The notes under the pieces are model-generated. The model made no database searches and was not told the origin of the DNA. It worked only from the letters and a program-made list of their open reading frames with translations. 36,501 nt of DNA, from positions 1-36,501 of the forward strand of contig CAIJMQ010000026.1 in assembly GCA_903821905.1 (NCBI GenBank), read 5' to 3'. A program made the position numbers and the translations under genes. Of this stretch, positions 8,101 through 15,382 are shown piece after piece; the stretch's first letter is position 1; every line of letters starts with the position of its first letter. Source of the DNA: an uncultured bacterium. GTDB lineage: Bacteria > CAIJMQ01.

Positions 8101-8676
8101 ACCAGCATTGGTAATGTTGCCACTATTAGCGTTCAAACCGCCTACACTTGCCACTCCTGAAGCAGTAATTGTTGTGGCTCCGGATATTGCACCAGCATTG
8201 GTAATGTTGCCACTATTAGCGTTCAAACCGCCTACACTTGCCACTCCCGAAGCAGTAATTGTTGTGGCCCCTGATATCACGCCAGCACTTGTAATGCCGC
8301 CGCTATTATTATTAATCCCATTTAAGGTAGAACTACCAGTTACATTCAGAGTACCGTTGACCGTGGTCGCATCGCCGCTATCGCCCAAGATCGTATTACC
8401 AGTCGTAGTTAATGTGGTGACTCCGCTCACTGCGCCGGCGTTTGTAATGCCGCCGCTATTATTATTTAATCCTCCGGTTACGCTGGCGCCGTTGGTTACG
8501 GTCAAACTGCCGTTGACCAAGGTCGTATCACTACTGGCATCGCCCAAGGTTGAATAACCGGTTACAGTCAGATGACCAGTGACATCCACATCAGCCGCCA
8601 TGACTTGTGTCTGCATCATAGCCATTCCAAGAATAAGTAAAAAAACACTCACTAAACATTTCATAAACACCTTCAT
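5104..8676 (-). CDS. Trimeric autotransporter adhesin (YadA-type anchor)
   Basis: This 1190-residue protein has the full plan of a type Vc surface adhesin. A signal peptide occupies residues 1-27 or 28 (hydrophobic core, cleavage near VMA-A). The passenger is very long and low in complexity, almost all G, N, T, A, S, I and V. Near the N-terminus are 30-residue repeats (GLNANSGNITNAGAIS), then about a dozen copies of a TATTGNN unit alternating with LTGGTGN. A neck-like motif, RVTGIKDGSHDYDAVNYRQL, leads into the C-terminal 80 residues (1111-1190), which match a YadA membrane anchor: GVASAAALSAIP, GKNLSIGVGYGNYEGQSA, and a terminal aromatic residue (GVGFSF). Three chains together would form one 12-strand barrel and export the stalk. 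Ligand unknown. It is 37 bases after the gene at 8714-9373. SD is GGAGGG. Confidence 0.93.
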   Translation of the reverse strand: MKVFMKCLVSVFLLILGMAMMQTQVMAADVDVTGHLTVTGYSTLGDASSDTTLVNGSLTVTNGASVTGGLNNNSGGITNAGAVSGVTTLTTTGNTILGDSGDATTVNGTLNVTGSSTLNGINNNSGGITSAGVISGATTITASGVASVGGLNANSGNITNAGAISGATTITASGVASVGGLNANSGNITNAGAISGATTITASGAASVGSLNANSGGITNAGAVSGVTTLNTSGAAILGSTLGVSGNLTASGATNTIGTAGSSANTLTGSTNTLTASTNNIENATLQNQLTGGTGNVVTATTGNNTITSTAASNVVNAATTNALTGGTGNTVTATTGNNTIAASAGQNQITGNTGNVVTATTGNNTITSTVASNVINAATTNALTGGTGNTVTATTGNNTIAASAGQNQLTGNTGNTITATTGNNAMTAATGNNTIASTLGSNAMNAATTNTLTGGTGNVVTATTGNNTITSTAAINVINAATTNALTGGTGNTVTATTGNNTIAATAGSNTMSALAASQSNNITANATTGTNNIQGFNNNIGNTTANSVNTVGNAGSSVNTFTGATNTMTGTTSNTIATTGGGSLNTTTTALTAMSNGNGLTVNNSGAITLMNNTSGAGLDISADGNTVSLLNTVGTSGHGLTIGATTTTLTGGTNSSTWTMADAQATLGVGTAANPEITVINATNSGTATSVVIGGSSNVSNQLLATGTAGTNLMQATATNTLTGGTGNIITATTGNNTMTATAGQNQITGNTGNIVTATTGNNTIAATVGSNTMSANAASQSNTISATGTNGINNITANATSGTNNIQGFNNNIGSTTANSVNTMGNAGTSVNTLTGTTNTLTASTNNIVGATLQNQLTGGTGNIVTATTGNNTIAATAGQNQITGGTGNIITATTGNNTMTSTAASNVINAATTNALTGGTGNTVTATTGNNAITAATGNNNIAATLGSNTMTANAANQSNTISATGLNGINNLTANATTGTNNIQGFNNNIGSTTANSMNTMGNVGTSTNLVTGATNTIIGTTSSSLGVTGGAAVTTTANVASVLTNDGHGLTVNETTHTTTLTGGIHSTSLTLSDHSATFANSKGDPTRVTGIKDGSHDYDAVNYRQLKTAYAGVASAAALSAIPDPVPGKNLSIGVGYGNYEGQSAIAAGVKYIIPDSPISLTGGVGYCDNDYTASAGVGFSF
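5840..7800 (-). repeat. Degenerate tandem repeats encoding TATTGNN units of the adhesin passenger
   Basis: Twelve copies of the heptapeptide TATTGNN recur in this stretch, usually as LTGGTGN, then a short linker, TATTGNNT and a variable segment such as STAASN or ATAGQNQ. Larger blocks also recur, notably the pair NNIQGFNNNIG and TANSVNTMGNAG (three versions). DNA copies are similar but not identical, differing mostly at third positions, so the array is old or under selection for protein sequence. Confidence 0.85.
8041..8267 (-). repeat. 90-base near-identical tandem repeats in the adhesin gene
   Basis: Bases 8041-8130 and 8131-8220 differ at only two positions, and a third copy begins at 8221 and stays close until about 8267. 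The 90-base period is in frame (30 residues, containing GLNANSGNITNAGAISGATT). Such near-identity, compared with the diverged repeats downstream, points to recent duplication or gene conversion. Copy number may vary between strains. Confidence 0.9.
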
Positions 8677-8713
8677 TTTTCCCTCCTTTTTTATTTCGAT
8701 TTATTTTAAATAA

Positions 8714-9373
8714 CTACTGAACTATTTCTTTTTTTATCACAATGCATCCGCTGCCGGCAGGCATCAGGAACACTTTTACTGCCCCGCCGTCAAGCATAAT
8801 AATATTATTTTTAAGCACACCGATGCGTTTTAAATTATTAAAAACGGTTTTCTCTACTTCCTCACATCCCATGTTTACATATTCAACCGTATCATATACG
8901 GCATCTTGATTAGGGAAAAAACTTGCGGTGGCATATAGTATTGAATTATTTGGTGCTATAAGCTCAAGCGAAGTAGAAAAAATGTGCTGGTCCGGCGGAT
9001 TTTGCACAGGAAAAATATAGGCTCCGCTCTGATTGTTTGCGGTAAGAAATGTTACAACCTGGTCAACCCGTTTAATAGAAGAAAGAACTCCTGCCTGGAC
9101 TGCGGCTTGTGTTATTGGATTAATCGCTGAGGCAGAAGATTGCGCCGGTTGAGGAGCAGGAGATTGTTCTGGTTGAGGGCGAGTTTGGGGGTTATTATTC
9201 TCTTGATTAGGAACTGCTTGTGATTCCTTAACCTTTTTGGGGGCTCCGGTAAGATTTGACACCAAAGATACGGAAATGCAACAAACAAACAATAAAAAGA
9301 TAATCGATGAAATGGGGTTTGATTTCCTTCTGAGTTTACTGCAAATTCCTTTAAACTTATTTTCCATTTTCAT
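8714..9373 (-). CDS. Membrane-anchored periplasmic protein next to the adhesin
   Basis: I do not recognise a family for this 219-residue protein. It has a basic N-terminus, one hydrophobic segment (about residues 22-42, ISSIIFLLFVCCISVSLV), a Pro/Gln/Asn-rich linker (about 50-80), and a globular C-terminal domain (about 90-219) with patterns such as QVVTFLTANNQSGAYIFP and NILMLDGG-like strands. The layout predicts an inner-membrane anchor, a flexible spacer and a periplasmic domain. It lies 37 bases upstream of the adhesin gene, after the promoter at 9451-9480, and has an AGGAG ribosome site, so the two are probably co-transcribed. Some trimeric autotransporters are encoded with small membrane or envelope helper proteins; a helper role here is inference from position only. 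Confidence 0.8.
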   Translation of the reverse strand: MKMENKFKGICSKLRRKSNPISSIIFLLFVCCISVSLVSNLTGAPKKVKESQAVPNQENNNPQTRPQPEQSPAPQPAQSSASAINPITQAAVQAGVLSSIKRVDQVVTFLTANNQSGAYIFPVQNPPDQHIFSTSLELIAPNNSILYATASFFPNQDAVYDTVEYVNMGCEEVEKTVFNNLKRIGVLKNNIIMLDGGAVKVFLMPAGSGCIVIKKEIVQ

Positions 9374-9450
9374 TTTCTATACTCCTTGTTAAATTGTTAA
9401 ATGATGACATTGTATTAGGTGAAAATAATAAATAAATTTTAATTGTTGAG

Positions 9451-9480
9451 AATATACACTCGTATATATAGGAATGTCAA
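9451..9480 (-). promoter_or_regulatory. Promoter of the adhesin module
   Basis: On the minus strand TTGACA (9480-9475, 6 of 6) is followed after 18 bases by TATATT (9456-9451, 5 of 6). The predicted start is near 9444, about 70 bases before the ATG of the membrane-anchored protein. The rest of this roughly 190-base gap holds only a short GC-rich hairpin after the peptidase gene. Confidence 0.65.
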
Positions 9481-9564
9481 ACGTTTATTATATTGAAGAC
9501 ATTACCTAATATTTCCCGCCCCAAAAACGGTGGACGGGTGTGTTGGCAATTATTTAGAACTCCA

Positions 9565-10623
9565 TTACGGCGTAAAATCCATTCCTGGTTTTATTCTTTT
9601 TATCAACGCAATAATTAGACTTGCCGTATTATCAAGATCTTTTGTCGAGAGCATTTCAATAGGAGTATGCATATATCTTATAGGAACAGATACAAGAGCG
9701 GTAGCAACACCTTCTTTTGTTAGCTGCATTACATTGGTGTCAGTACCACTTCTCCCCGGTTCACCAAAAACCTGATAGGGGATTTTTTCTTTTTTAGCTG
9801 TATCTATCAAAAGACTAAATAATTTTGGATTTATATTTGCACCTCTGCTTATAACAGGGCCTGAACCAATTTTGTATTCTCCTATTTTTTTCTTATCGAT
9901 AGAAGGATGGTCGGTTGCCCAAATCACTTCAATACAAATACCTATATCAGGATCTACTCTGAAAGTAGAAGGGATGGCTCCTCTTAATCCCACTTCTTCT
10001 TGGACAGTAACAACTCCATATAAAGAAGGTGAAAATTTCTTATCTTTAAGCCCTTCCATGATTTCTACAATAAGATAAGCCCCCATTTTGTCATCAAAAG
10101 CTTTGGAAACCAGCAAATCATCTCTAAGCACTTCCAACCCTTCAGCAATAGTTACGGGGTCTCCTATATCAACTATTTTTTGTGCTTCTTTTTTATTTTT
10201 TGCACCAATATCTATCCACATCTCTTCTATCTTTAATACCTTTTTTCTCTCTTCCGGTTCCATCCAATGAATTGGTTTTTTACCTATTACTCCTAAAACT
10301 TTTCCGTTATCCGTATGAACATAAACTTTTCTCCCGGGGATTAGATGATTGTCAATTCCTCCAATCATTGTAAAATAAATGAATCCTTCATCGTCTATAT
10401 ATTTAACCATAAGCCCTATCTCATCACAGTGAGCCGCAAGCATGATTTTGGGTTTCCCCTCTTTGTTTAAAACTCCGGTGAGATTACCTATCACATCAAT
10501 AGAAACGTCTTTTGTTATTGTCTCCATTTTCTTTCTAATAACTTTCTGGACAGCAGTTTCAAAACCCGACGGAGAAGGCGTTTCCACGAGTTCTTTTAAG
10601 AATTCTAAAGATTCTTTACGCAT
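9565..10623 (-). CDS. M42 family metallo-aminopeptidase
   Basis: M42 enzymes are cytosolic dinuclear metal peptidases, often large tetrahedral assemblies, that trim peptides from the N-terminus. The 352 residues show the expected order: ETPSPSGFE at the start, AAHCDEIG with His65 and Asp67, KAFDDKMGAY with metal ligand Asp177, VQEEVGLRGA with catalytic Glu209 and ligand Glu210, a Glu (232) in the ICIEV strand where Asp or Glu is a ligand, and YMHTPIEM with His319. All key residues are therefore present. Substrate preference within the family (glutamyl or general aminopeptidase) cannot be told. The gene has a GGAGG ribosome site and is transcribed away from acdA. It appears to be a single-gene unit. 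Confidence 0.93.
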   Translation of the reverse strand: MRKESLEFLKELVETPSPSGFETAVQKVIRKKMETITKDVSIDVIGNLTGVLNKEGKPKIMLAAHCDEIGLMVKYIDDEGFIYFTMIGGIDNHLIPGRKVYVHTDNGKVLGVIGKKPIHWMEPEERKKVLKIEEMWIDIGAKNKKEAQKIVDIGDPVTIAEGLEVLRDDLLVSKAFDDKMGAYLIVEIMEGLKDKKFSPSLYGVVTVQEEVGLRGAIPSTFRVDPDIGICIEVIWATDHPSIDKKKIGEYKIGSGPVISRGANINPKLFSLLIDTAKKEKIPYQVFGEPGRSGTDTNVMQLTKEGVATALVSVPIRYMHTPIEMLSTKDLDNTASLIIALIKRIKPGMDFTP

Positions 10624-10698
10624 TTTTTACCTCCTTGTCCCCATAGTTTTATTAGGAAAATTGTAAACTACCCGTTTAATTTACCTATTCTATTGTAT

Positions 10699-10723
10699 AT
10701 TACTATATCATTTTTATAGTAAT
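10699..10723. promoter_or_regulatory. Perfect 8-base AT-rich dyad in the divergent intergenic region
   Basis: ATTACTAT (10699-10706) and ATAGTAAT (10716-10723) are a perfect inverted repeat with 9 bases between. It lies between the divergent peptidase and acdA genes and could be an operator. AT-rich dyads also arise by chance, so this is tentative. Confidence 0.25.
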
Positions 10724-10757
10724 CAATCATTTCGGTGTAATCTTTAAATTCTTAAAA

Positions 10758-10786
10758 TTGCAAAAGATAATATTATCATATATAAT
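10758..10786 (+). promoter_or_regulatory. Promoter of the acdAB operon
   Basis: TTGCAA (10758-10763, 4 of 6) and a perfect TATAAT (10781-10786) are exactly 17 bases apart. The start would be near 10793, leaving a leader of about 130 bases before acdA. The relic reading frame at 10807-10887 lies within this leader. Confidence 0.6.
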
Positions 10787-10806
10787 TTACACCCAAAATT
10801 TAAACT

Positions 10807-10887
10807 TTGTTAAATTATGCGCAAGAATTCTTTGAACCGATAGGCTTGGCGGTTATAGGAACCATTGGAAATACAACAAAAGTTTAG
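10807..10887 (+). pseudogene. Relic reading frame resembling the start of an NDP-forming acyl-CoA synthetase
   Basis: From a TTG, this short frame reads LLNYAQEFFEPIGLAVIGTI and stops soon after, at TAG 10885-10887. The stretch FFEPIGLAVIG closely matches FFEPEGVAVIGAS at residues 15-27 of the acdA product just downstream. A neighbouring frame then stays open with EIQQKFSKELGEKLKDK up to the acdA start. This may be a decayed paralogue start, a remnant of an internal duplication, or a leader peptide. No ribosome site is convincing. Confidence 0.4.
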
Positions 10888-10922
10888 TAAGGAACTTGGC
10901 GAAAAATTAAAAGATAAACAAA

Positions 10923-12356
10923 ATGCAAATTGATTTAGAGAAAAAACATTTGGAACTTAAGTGTTTCTTCGAGCCAGAAGGAGTAGCTGTAATCGGTGCT
11001 TCTCTTAATCCTGAAAAACTTGGATATCAGATAATCAAAAATTTAGTCGCCGGTGGTTCTTTTTCAATGCCACATCTTAAAGGATTTATCGGTAAGGTTT
11101 TTCCCGTAAATCCCCAGGCAAAAGAGATTTTAGGTCTAAAGTGTTATTCCTCCGTTAAAGAAATTCCGGAAAGAGTTGATTTAGCTATAATTTGTATCCC
11201 GTCCAAGTTTGTACCTCAAGCCGTCCAAGAATGCGCCGAAAAGAAAGTTAAGGGTATAAATATCATCTCGGCAGGTTTTGGTGAAGCAGGCGAAGAAGGT
11301 AAAAAACTTCAGGGTAAATTTTTGAGTATAGCCAAGAAATTCGGGATAAGGATAGTCGGTCCTAATTGTCTGGGAACACTCTACACACACACTCACTTAA
11401 ATGCGAGTTTTGGTCCTTTCCTTCCTTTTGATGGCGCAACAACTTTTATAAGTCAATCGGGAGCATTAGTAGATAGCGTTATCGACTGGTCGGTTAAGGA
11501 AAATTATGGATTTAGTGCAGTAGTAAGCTATGGCAACAAATCTGATTTAGATGCTCCGGATTTCATGGCATGGGCAGCTAATGACCCTTATACAAAAGCA
11601 ATTGCTCTTTATATCGAGGGGCTCAATGACGGCAGATATTTTTTAGAAGTAGCAAAAAGAGTAACTCCAATTAAACCGGTTATAGCTTTAAAAGCAGGTA
11701 AAACAGCCGCTGGGACTAAGGCAGCTGGTTCTCATACCGGTTCGCTTGCCGGCACATATCAAATCTATAAGGGAGCTTTTAAGCAATCAGGAGTAATTCT
11801 AGCTGAGACTCTAACTCAAATGTTTGATATGGCCAAAGCATTAGCTCTCCAGCCACCGGCTAAAGGAAATAAAGTGGCAATCGTTACTAACGGCGGCGGT
11901 AACGGGGTAATGACTGCTGATTATTGTGAAGAGTTAGGCATAGAACTACCACCTCCGCCAAAAGAGTTAATAGATAAGATCGATAAGAGCGGCAAAATGC
12001 ATCCCGCTTGGAGCAGAAGTAATCCCTTAGATATAATCGGAGATGCCGGACCGGAAAGATACAAAATTGCATTGGAAGCGGTGATAAGTTCCGATATTTA
12101 CGACGGAGTAATTGTAATCCAAACATTGCAGACAACAACTCAAACTGTAGAGGACGCTAAACTTGTAGTTGAATTGCAAAAAAAATATAAAAAACCAGTT
12201 ATTGCAGCTTTTATGGGTGGGCCGTTTACCGAACCGGGAGTTAAATATTTAGAAGAACACGGTATTCCTAATTACAATGATGTAGACAGAGCTGCAAAGG
12301 CAATGTGGGCTTTGATAGAACATGGAAGATATCTTAAGAAGAGAGGGAAATTATGA
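10923..12356 (+). CDS. acdA: ADP-forming acyl-CoA synthetase, alpha subunit
   Basis: With the beta subunit this enzyme converts acetyl-CoA (or another acyl-CoA), ADP and phosphate to the free acid, CoA and ATP, a substrate-level phosphorylation step common in fermenting archaea and some anaerobic bacteria. The 477 residues contain the CoA-binding fold (GVAVIGASLNPEKLGY, residues 20-35), the ligase motifs GPNCLGTL (146-153) and FISQSGALVDS (175-185), and AAGSHTGSLAG with the phosphohistidine His271. Some relatives are single-chain fusions; here the ATP-grasp half is a separate gene overlapping by four bases (ATGA). No clear ribosome site precedes the ATG. The acyl specificity (acetyl, propionyl, aryl) cannot be read from sequence. 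Confidence 0.92.
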   Translation: MQIDLEKKHLELKCFFEPEGVAVIGASLNPEKLGYQIIKNLVAGGSFSMPHLKGFIGKVFPVNPQAKEILGLKCYSSVKEIPERVDLAIICIPSKFVPQAVQECAEKKVKGINIISAGFGEAGEEGKKLQGKFLSIAKKFGIRIVGPNCLGTLYTHTHLNASFGPFLPFDGATTFISQSGALVDSVIDWSVKENYGFSAVVSYGNKSDLDAPDFMAWAANDPYTKAIALYIEGLNDGRYFLEVAKRVTPIKPVIALKAGKTAAGTKAAGSHTGSLAGTYQIYKGAFKQSGVILAETLTQMFDMAKALALQPPAKGNKVAIVTNGGGNGVMTADYCEELGIELPPPPKELIDKIDKSGKMHPAWSRSNPLDIIGDAGPERYKIALEAVISSDIYDGVIVIQTLQTTTQTVEDAKLVVELQKKYKKPVIAAFMGGPFTEPGVKYLEEHGIPNYNDVDRAAKAMWALIEHGRYLKKRGKL

Positions 12357-13054
12357 GAAAGGAAGAAATCTCAATTCAAATTGAGAACTTTCAAAAGCGA
12401 GGTGAAAAATTTCTTCCGGAGCCAATTTGTGAGGAAATATTAACTTCTTATAATATTCCTACTCCCACTGCTTATCTTGCTAAAAATAGAGAAGAGGCAG
12501 TAAAGTTTGCACAAAAAATAGAGTTTCCCGTCGTATTAAAGGTGGTCTCACCTCAAATTATTCATAAGTCCGATGCCGGCGGGGTAATAGTTGGAATAAA
12601 GAATGAGGAAGAAATCAAAACGGCATTCGATAAAATTCTGGAAAATGCTAGGGGCTATAATTCAAAGGCAAAAATTGAAGGGGTATACGTTCAGAAGATG
12701 GCTCCGCCTGGCCGAGAAGTAATAATTGGGTCAATCAAAGACAGACAGTTTGGGCAGGTAATTATGTTCGGTTTAGGAGGTATCTTTGTAGAAGTACTCA
12801 AAGATGTGGTATTCAGAGTAGCACCCATAGATAAGGAGGAAGCCCGAGAGATGATAAACGAGATAAAGGGTCTTCCAATCCTTAAAGGTGTAAGAGGAGA
12901 AAAGCAGATAGACTTTGATTCTCTAAGCGCAATACTTTCCAGCATTTCACAATTGGTGGTTGACTTTCCCAAAATCGGACAGTTGGATATAAATCCGATT
13001 CGCGTATATCCGAAAGGACTATACGCAGTAGATGCAAGAATTATCCTGGAATAA
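12353..13054 (+). CDS. acdB: ADP-forming acyl-CoA synthetase, beta subunit (ATP-grasp)
   Basis: The 233-residue protein is the ATP-grasp partner of the upstream alpha subunit and transfers phosphate between the phosphohistidine and ADP. Recognisable blocks are FPVVLKVVSPQIIHKSDAGG (about residues 58-77, including the second conserved His), VYVQKMAPPGREVIIG, MFGLGGIFVEVLKDVVFRVA, and the C-terminal QLDINPIRVYPKG metal and nucleotide site. Length is normal for a separate beta chain. The four-base overlap indicates coupled translation and equal subunit supply. Only an AT-rich imperfect hairpin follows, so transcription may continue into rpmF. Confidence 0.93.
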   Translation: MRKEEISIQIENFQKRGEKFLPEPICEEILTSYNIPTPTAYLAKNREEAVKFAQKIEFPVVLKVVSPQIIHKSDAGGVIVGIKNEEEIKTAFDKILENARGYNSKAKIEGVYVQKMAPPGREVIIGSIKDRQFGQVIMFGLGGIFVEVLKDVVFRVAPIDKEEAREMINEIKGLPILKGVRGEKQIDFDSLSAILSSISQLVVDFPKIGQLDINPIRVYPKGLYAVDARIILE

Positions 13055-13139
13055 ATTATAGTTGAAAATTACAAGAAGAAAGTTCTAATCTTTTTCTTGC
13101 AATAAAACTTTTAACGAGGTAAACTTAAAAGGAGTCAAT

Positions 13140-13316
13140 ATGGGTGTACCAAAAAGAAAGGTTTCAAAATCAAAACAGGGAAAAAGAAAATCAAACAAGG
13201 CACTCAAACCCCCAACTCTGGTTAAATGTTCACAGTGTCATCATCTAAAACTTCCTCATAATATATGTCCTAATTGTGGTTATTATGGCAAGAGAAAAGT
13301 TATAGAAGTGGCATGA
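13140..13316 (+). CDS. rpmF: Ribosomal protein L32
   Basis: This 58-residue gene encodes MGVPKRKVSKSKQGKRKSNK, then a zinc ribbon with CSQC and CPNC separated by 14 residues, and a GYYGKRKVIEV end. That is a zinc-binding L32 of the large ribosomal subunit. An AAGGAG ribosome site precedes the ATG. It stands 57 bases before plsX; rpmF-plsX-fabH is a widely conserved order linking ribosome and membrane-lipid synthesis. All four zinc cysteines are kept, so it is the C+ form. Confidence 0.96.
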   Translation: MGVPKRKVSKSKQGKRKSNKALKPPTLVKCSQCHHLKLPHNICPNCGYYGKRKVIEVA

Positions 13317-13373
13317 GCTGCAACAAAGAATAGAACATCTGAATTCACCTATTTAACAAAGTGAGGGATTAAA

Positions 13374-14360
13374 TTGAAAATAGCAGTCGATGCGATGGGA
13401 GGAGATAATGCCCCTCAAGCAGTTATAGACGGAGTTTTATCTGCACTTAAAGAAATTGAAGCAGAGATAGTTCTTGTTGGTGATGAAGAAAAGATAAAAC
13501 CTCTCATAAAAAAAGTCCCTTATAAACTTCCCATTTACCAAGCCTCTGAAGTAGTAGGTATGGAGGAATCTCCTTCCTTTGCTATAAGAAGAAAAAGAGA
13601 TTCTTCTATAGTTAAAGCTATTTCTCTGCTTAAAGACGGGGAAGTTGACACAGTAGTTACGGCCGGCAATACGGGAGCCTGCGTAGCAGCAGCTACCATA
13701 TACCTTAAAATGATACCCGGCATAGAACGTGCTGCTTTGGCCTGTCCAATGCCTACTCTAGATGGTGTATGTTTACTACTGGATGTTGGAGCAACTGTTG
13801 ACTCTTCGGCGGAAAATCTCTTCCAGTTTGCGATAATGGGCAATATTTATGTAAAGAAAATTATGGGAAAAGAAAATCCCAGAGTAGGACTACTTAATAT
13901 CGGAGAAGAGAGTTCTAAGGGTAATCAGATAGTCAAGAAAACATATGAACTTCTTAAAAACAGCAAACTTAATTTTGTAGGTAATATTGAAGGAAGAGAT
14001 ATATTTTCAGGGAAAGTTGATGTAGCAGTATGCGATGGTTTTGTAGGGAATATAGTTCTTAAATCAGTGGAAGGACTTGCTGAAACATTTGAAACATTAC
14101 TCAAAAGAGAGATAAAGAAAAGCTTACTCGCAAAACTGGGTGCCTGTTTTATAAAAAAAGCATATAAGGCATCCAAAGATAAACTTGATTATGCATCATA
14201 TGGAGGTGTCCCATTGTTAGGAATAAGAGGTTATTGCATCAAAGCACACGGAGCATCGTCTTCTAATGCTATAAAAAACAGCATCCTAGTGGCAGAAAAA
14301 GAAGTAAAAACAGGTATAAACGAAGAGATTCAAAGTTATTTTGAATCAAAAATATCATAA
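13374..14360 (+). CDS. plsX: Phosphate acyltransferase PlsX
   Basis: PlsX makes acyl-phosphate from acyl-ACP and phosphate, feeding PlsY in phospholipid synthesis; it is a peripheral protein at the inner membrane. The 328-residue sequence opens with MKIAVDAMGGDNAPQAVIDG and contains MEESPSFAIRRKRDSSI, TVVTAGNTGACVAA, CLLLDVGATVD, NIGEESSKGN, VCDGFVGNIVLKS and YGGVPLLGIRG, all diagnostic. Start is TTG at 13374, with GAGGG upstream. Choosing TTG is supported because the family begins exactly here. The last bases run almost directly into fabH. Confidence 0.96.
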   Translation: MKIAVDAMGGDNAPQAVIDGVLSALKEIEAEIVLVGDEEKIKPLIKKVPYKLPIYQASEVVGMEESPSFAIRRKRDSSIVKAISLLKDGEVDTVVTAGNTGACVAAATIYLKMIPGIERAALACPMPTLDGVCLLLDVGATVDSSAENLFQFAIMGNIYVKKIMGKENPRVGLLNIGEESSKGNQIVKKTYELLKNSKLNFVGNIEGRDIFSGKVDVAVCDGFVGNIVLKSVEGLAETFETLLKREIKKSLLAKLGACFIKKAYKASKDKLDYASYGGVPLLGIRGYCIKAHGASSSNAIKNSILVAEKEVKTGINEEIQSYFESKIS

Positions 14361-14364
14361 CAAT

Positions 14365-15351
14365 ATGCCAAAAAATTTTAAAATTGCTGGCCTAGGGTCA
14401 TACTTACCTGAAAAAATTCTTACTAATGCCGACCTTGAAAAAATGGTTGACACAAATGACAAGTGGATAACAGAAAGAACGGGAATCAAAGAAAGAAGGA
14501 TTGCAAAAGAAGGTCAGCCAAGTTCAGATTTAGCTGTGGAAGCCGCTAAAATTGCTCTTAAAAACGCTTCTTTAGACCCCAAAGAGATAGATTTAATTCT
14601 CGTGGCCACTATTACATCTGACATGTTGTGCCCTTCTACGGCATGCGTAGTTCAAGATAAGCTCGGCGCTACAAATGCAGCAGCTTTAGATATATCAGCT
14701 GCTTGTTCAGGTTTTGTTTACGGGTTGGTTGTTTGCCACTCACTAATATGTCAAGGACAATATAAAAAAGTGTTATTAATAGCTGCTGAAACACTATCTA
14801 AGATTACAGACTGGAAAGACCGCTCCACTTGTGTATTACTTGGTGACGGCGCAGGCGCAGCAGTTCTTATTCCATCCAATTCTGATAAAGAAGGGCTTTT
14901 AGCTTCTACGTTGGGAGCGATGGGTTCTGCAGGAAATTTAATATGTTTACCAGGCGGAGGTTCTCTTAATCCTGCAACACATAAGACAGTAGACGAGAGA
15001 TTACATTATTTAAAAATGCAGGGCAATGAACTATTCAAGTTAGCAGTCAAATCCTTAGTGGAAGCTGCTAAAACAGTAATGCAAAAAGCAAAAGTTAAAC
15101 CAGAGGATATAAATTTATTTATTCCCCATCAAGCTAATATGCGTATAATAAATGCATCAGCAACACGTCTTGGAGTGCCGATGGAAAAAGTATTCATAAA
15201 TATAGATAAATACGGCAATACCTCAGCCGCCACAATTCCCATAGCGTTAGATGAGGCATTCAGAGCAGGTAGAATAAAAAAGGGTGATTTGATTCTACTT
15301 GATGCTTTTGGAGGAGGACTAACCTGGGGAGCATGTCTTTTGAGATGGTAA
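14365..15351 (+). CDS. fabH: Beta-ketoacyl-ACP synthase III
   Basis: FabH condenses acetyl-CoA with malonyl-ACP to start fatty acid synthesis. From the ATG at 14365 the protein has 328 residues and begins MPKNFKIAGLGSYLPEKIL as the family does; a TTG 24 bases earlier inside plsX is open but adds eight unrelated residues. The catalytic triad is present: Cys114 in DISAACSGFVYG, His255 in FIPHQANMR and Asn285 in YGNTSAATIP. GDGAGAAVL and the C-terminal LLDAFGGGLTWGACLLRW are also typical. It follows plsX after four bases and has no clear Shine-Dalgarno, so it may rely on coupling. Confidence 0.96.
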   Translation: MPKNFKIAGLGSYLPEKILTNADLEKMVDTNDKWITERTGIKERRIAKEGQPSSDLAVEAAKIALKNASLDPKEIDLILVATITSDMLCPSTACVVQDKLGATNAAALDISAACSGFVYGLVVCHSLICQGQYKKVLLIAAETLSKITDWKDRSTCVLLGDGAGAAVLIPSNSDKEGLLASTLGAMGSAGNLICLPGGGSLNPATHKTVDERLHYLKMQGNELFKLAVKSLVEAAKTVMQKAKVKPEDINLFIPHQANMRIINASATRLGVPMEKVFINIDKYGNTSAATIPIALDEAFRAGRIKKGDLILLDAFGGGLTWGACLLRW

Positions 15352-15382
15352 TAAAACCAATAAAAGGAACATAAAAAAATTC

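Noticed and set aside
5840-8267. Regular repeats as a possible CRISPR array
   Set aside because: The repeats lie in frame within a continuous coding sequence, have no fixed-length repeat with unique spacers, and no cas gene is near.
6791-8557. Long plus-strand open frames (220 and 244 codons) opposite the adhesin gene
   Set aside because: They are antisense shadows of the repetitive, codon-biased adhesin frame: Val, Pro and Leu-rich translations with no domain, no ribosome site and no end that fits a gene. The minus-strand protein has a signal peptide and a recognisable anchor.
9515-9538. GC-rich hairpin CCCGCCC/GGACGGG after the M42 peptidase as a terminator
   Set aside because: The stem is short (7 pairs with a wobble), has a 10-base loop and is not followed by a U run on either strand.
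13069-13112. Hairpin between acdB and rpmF as a terminator
   Set aside because: The pairing CAAGAAGAAAG with CTTTTTCTTG needs a bulge, is AT-rich and lacks a proper U tract. I would not call termination from it.
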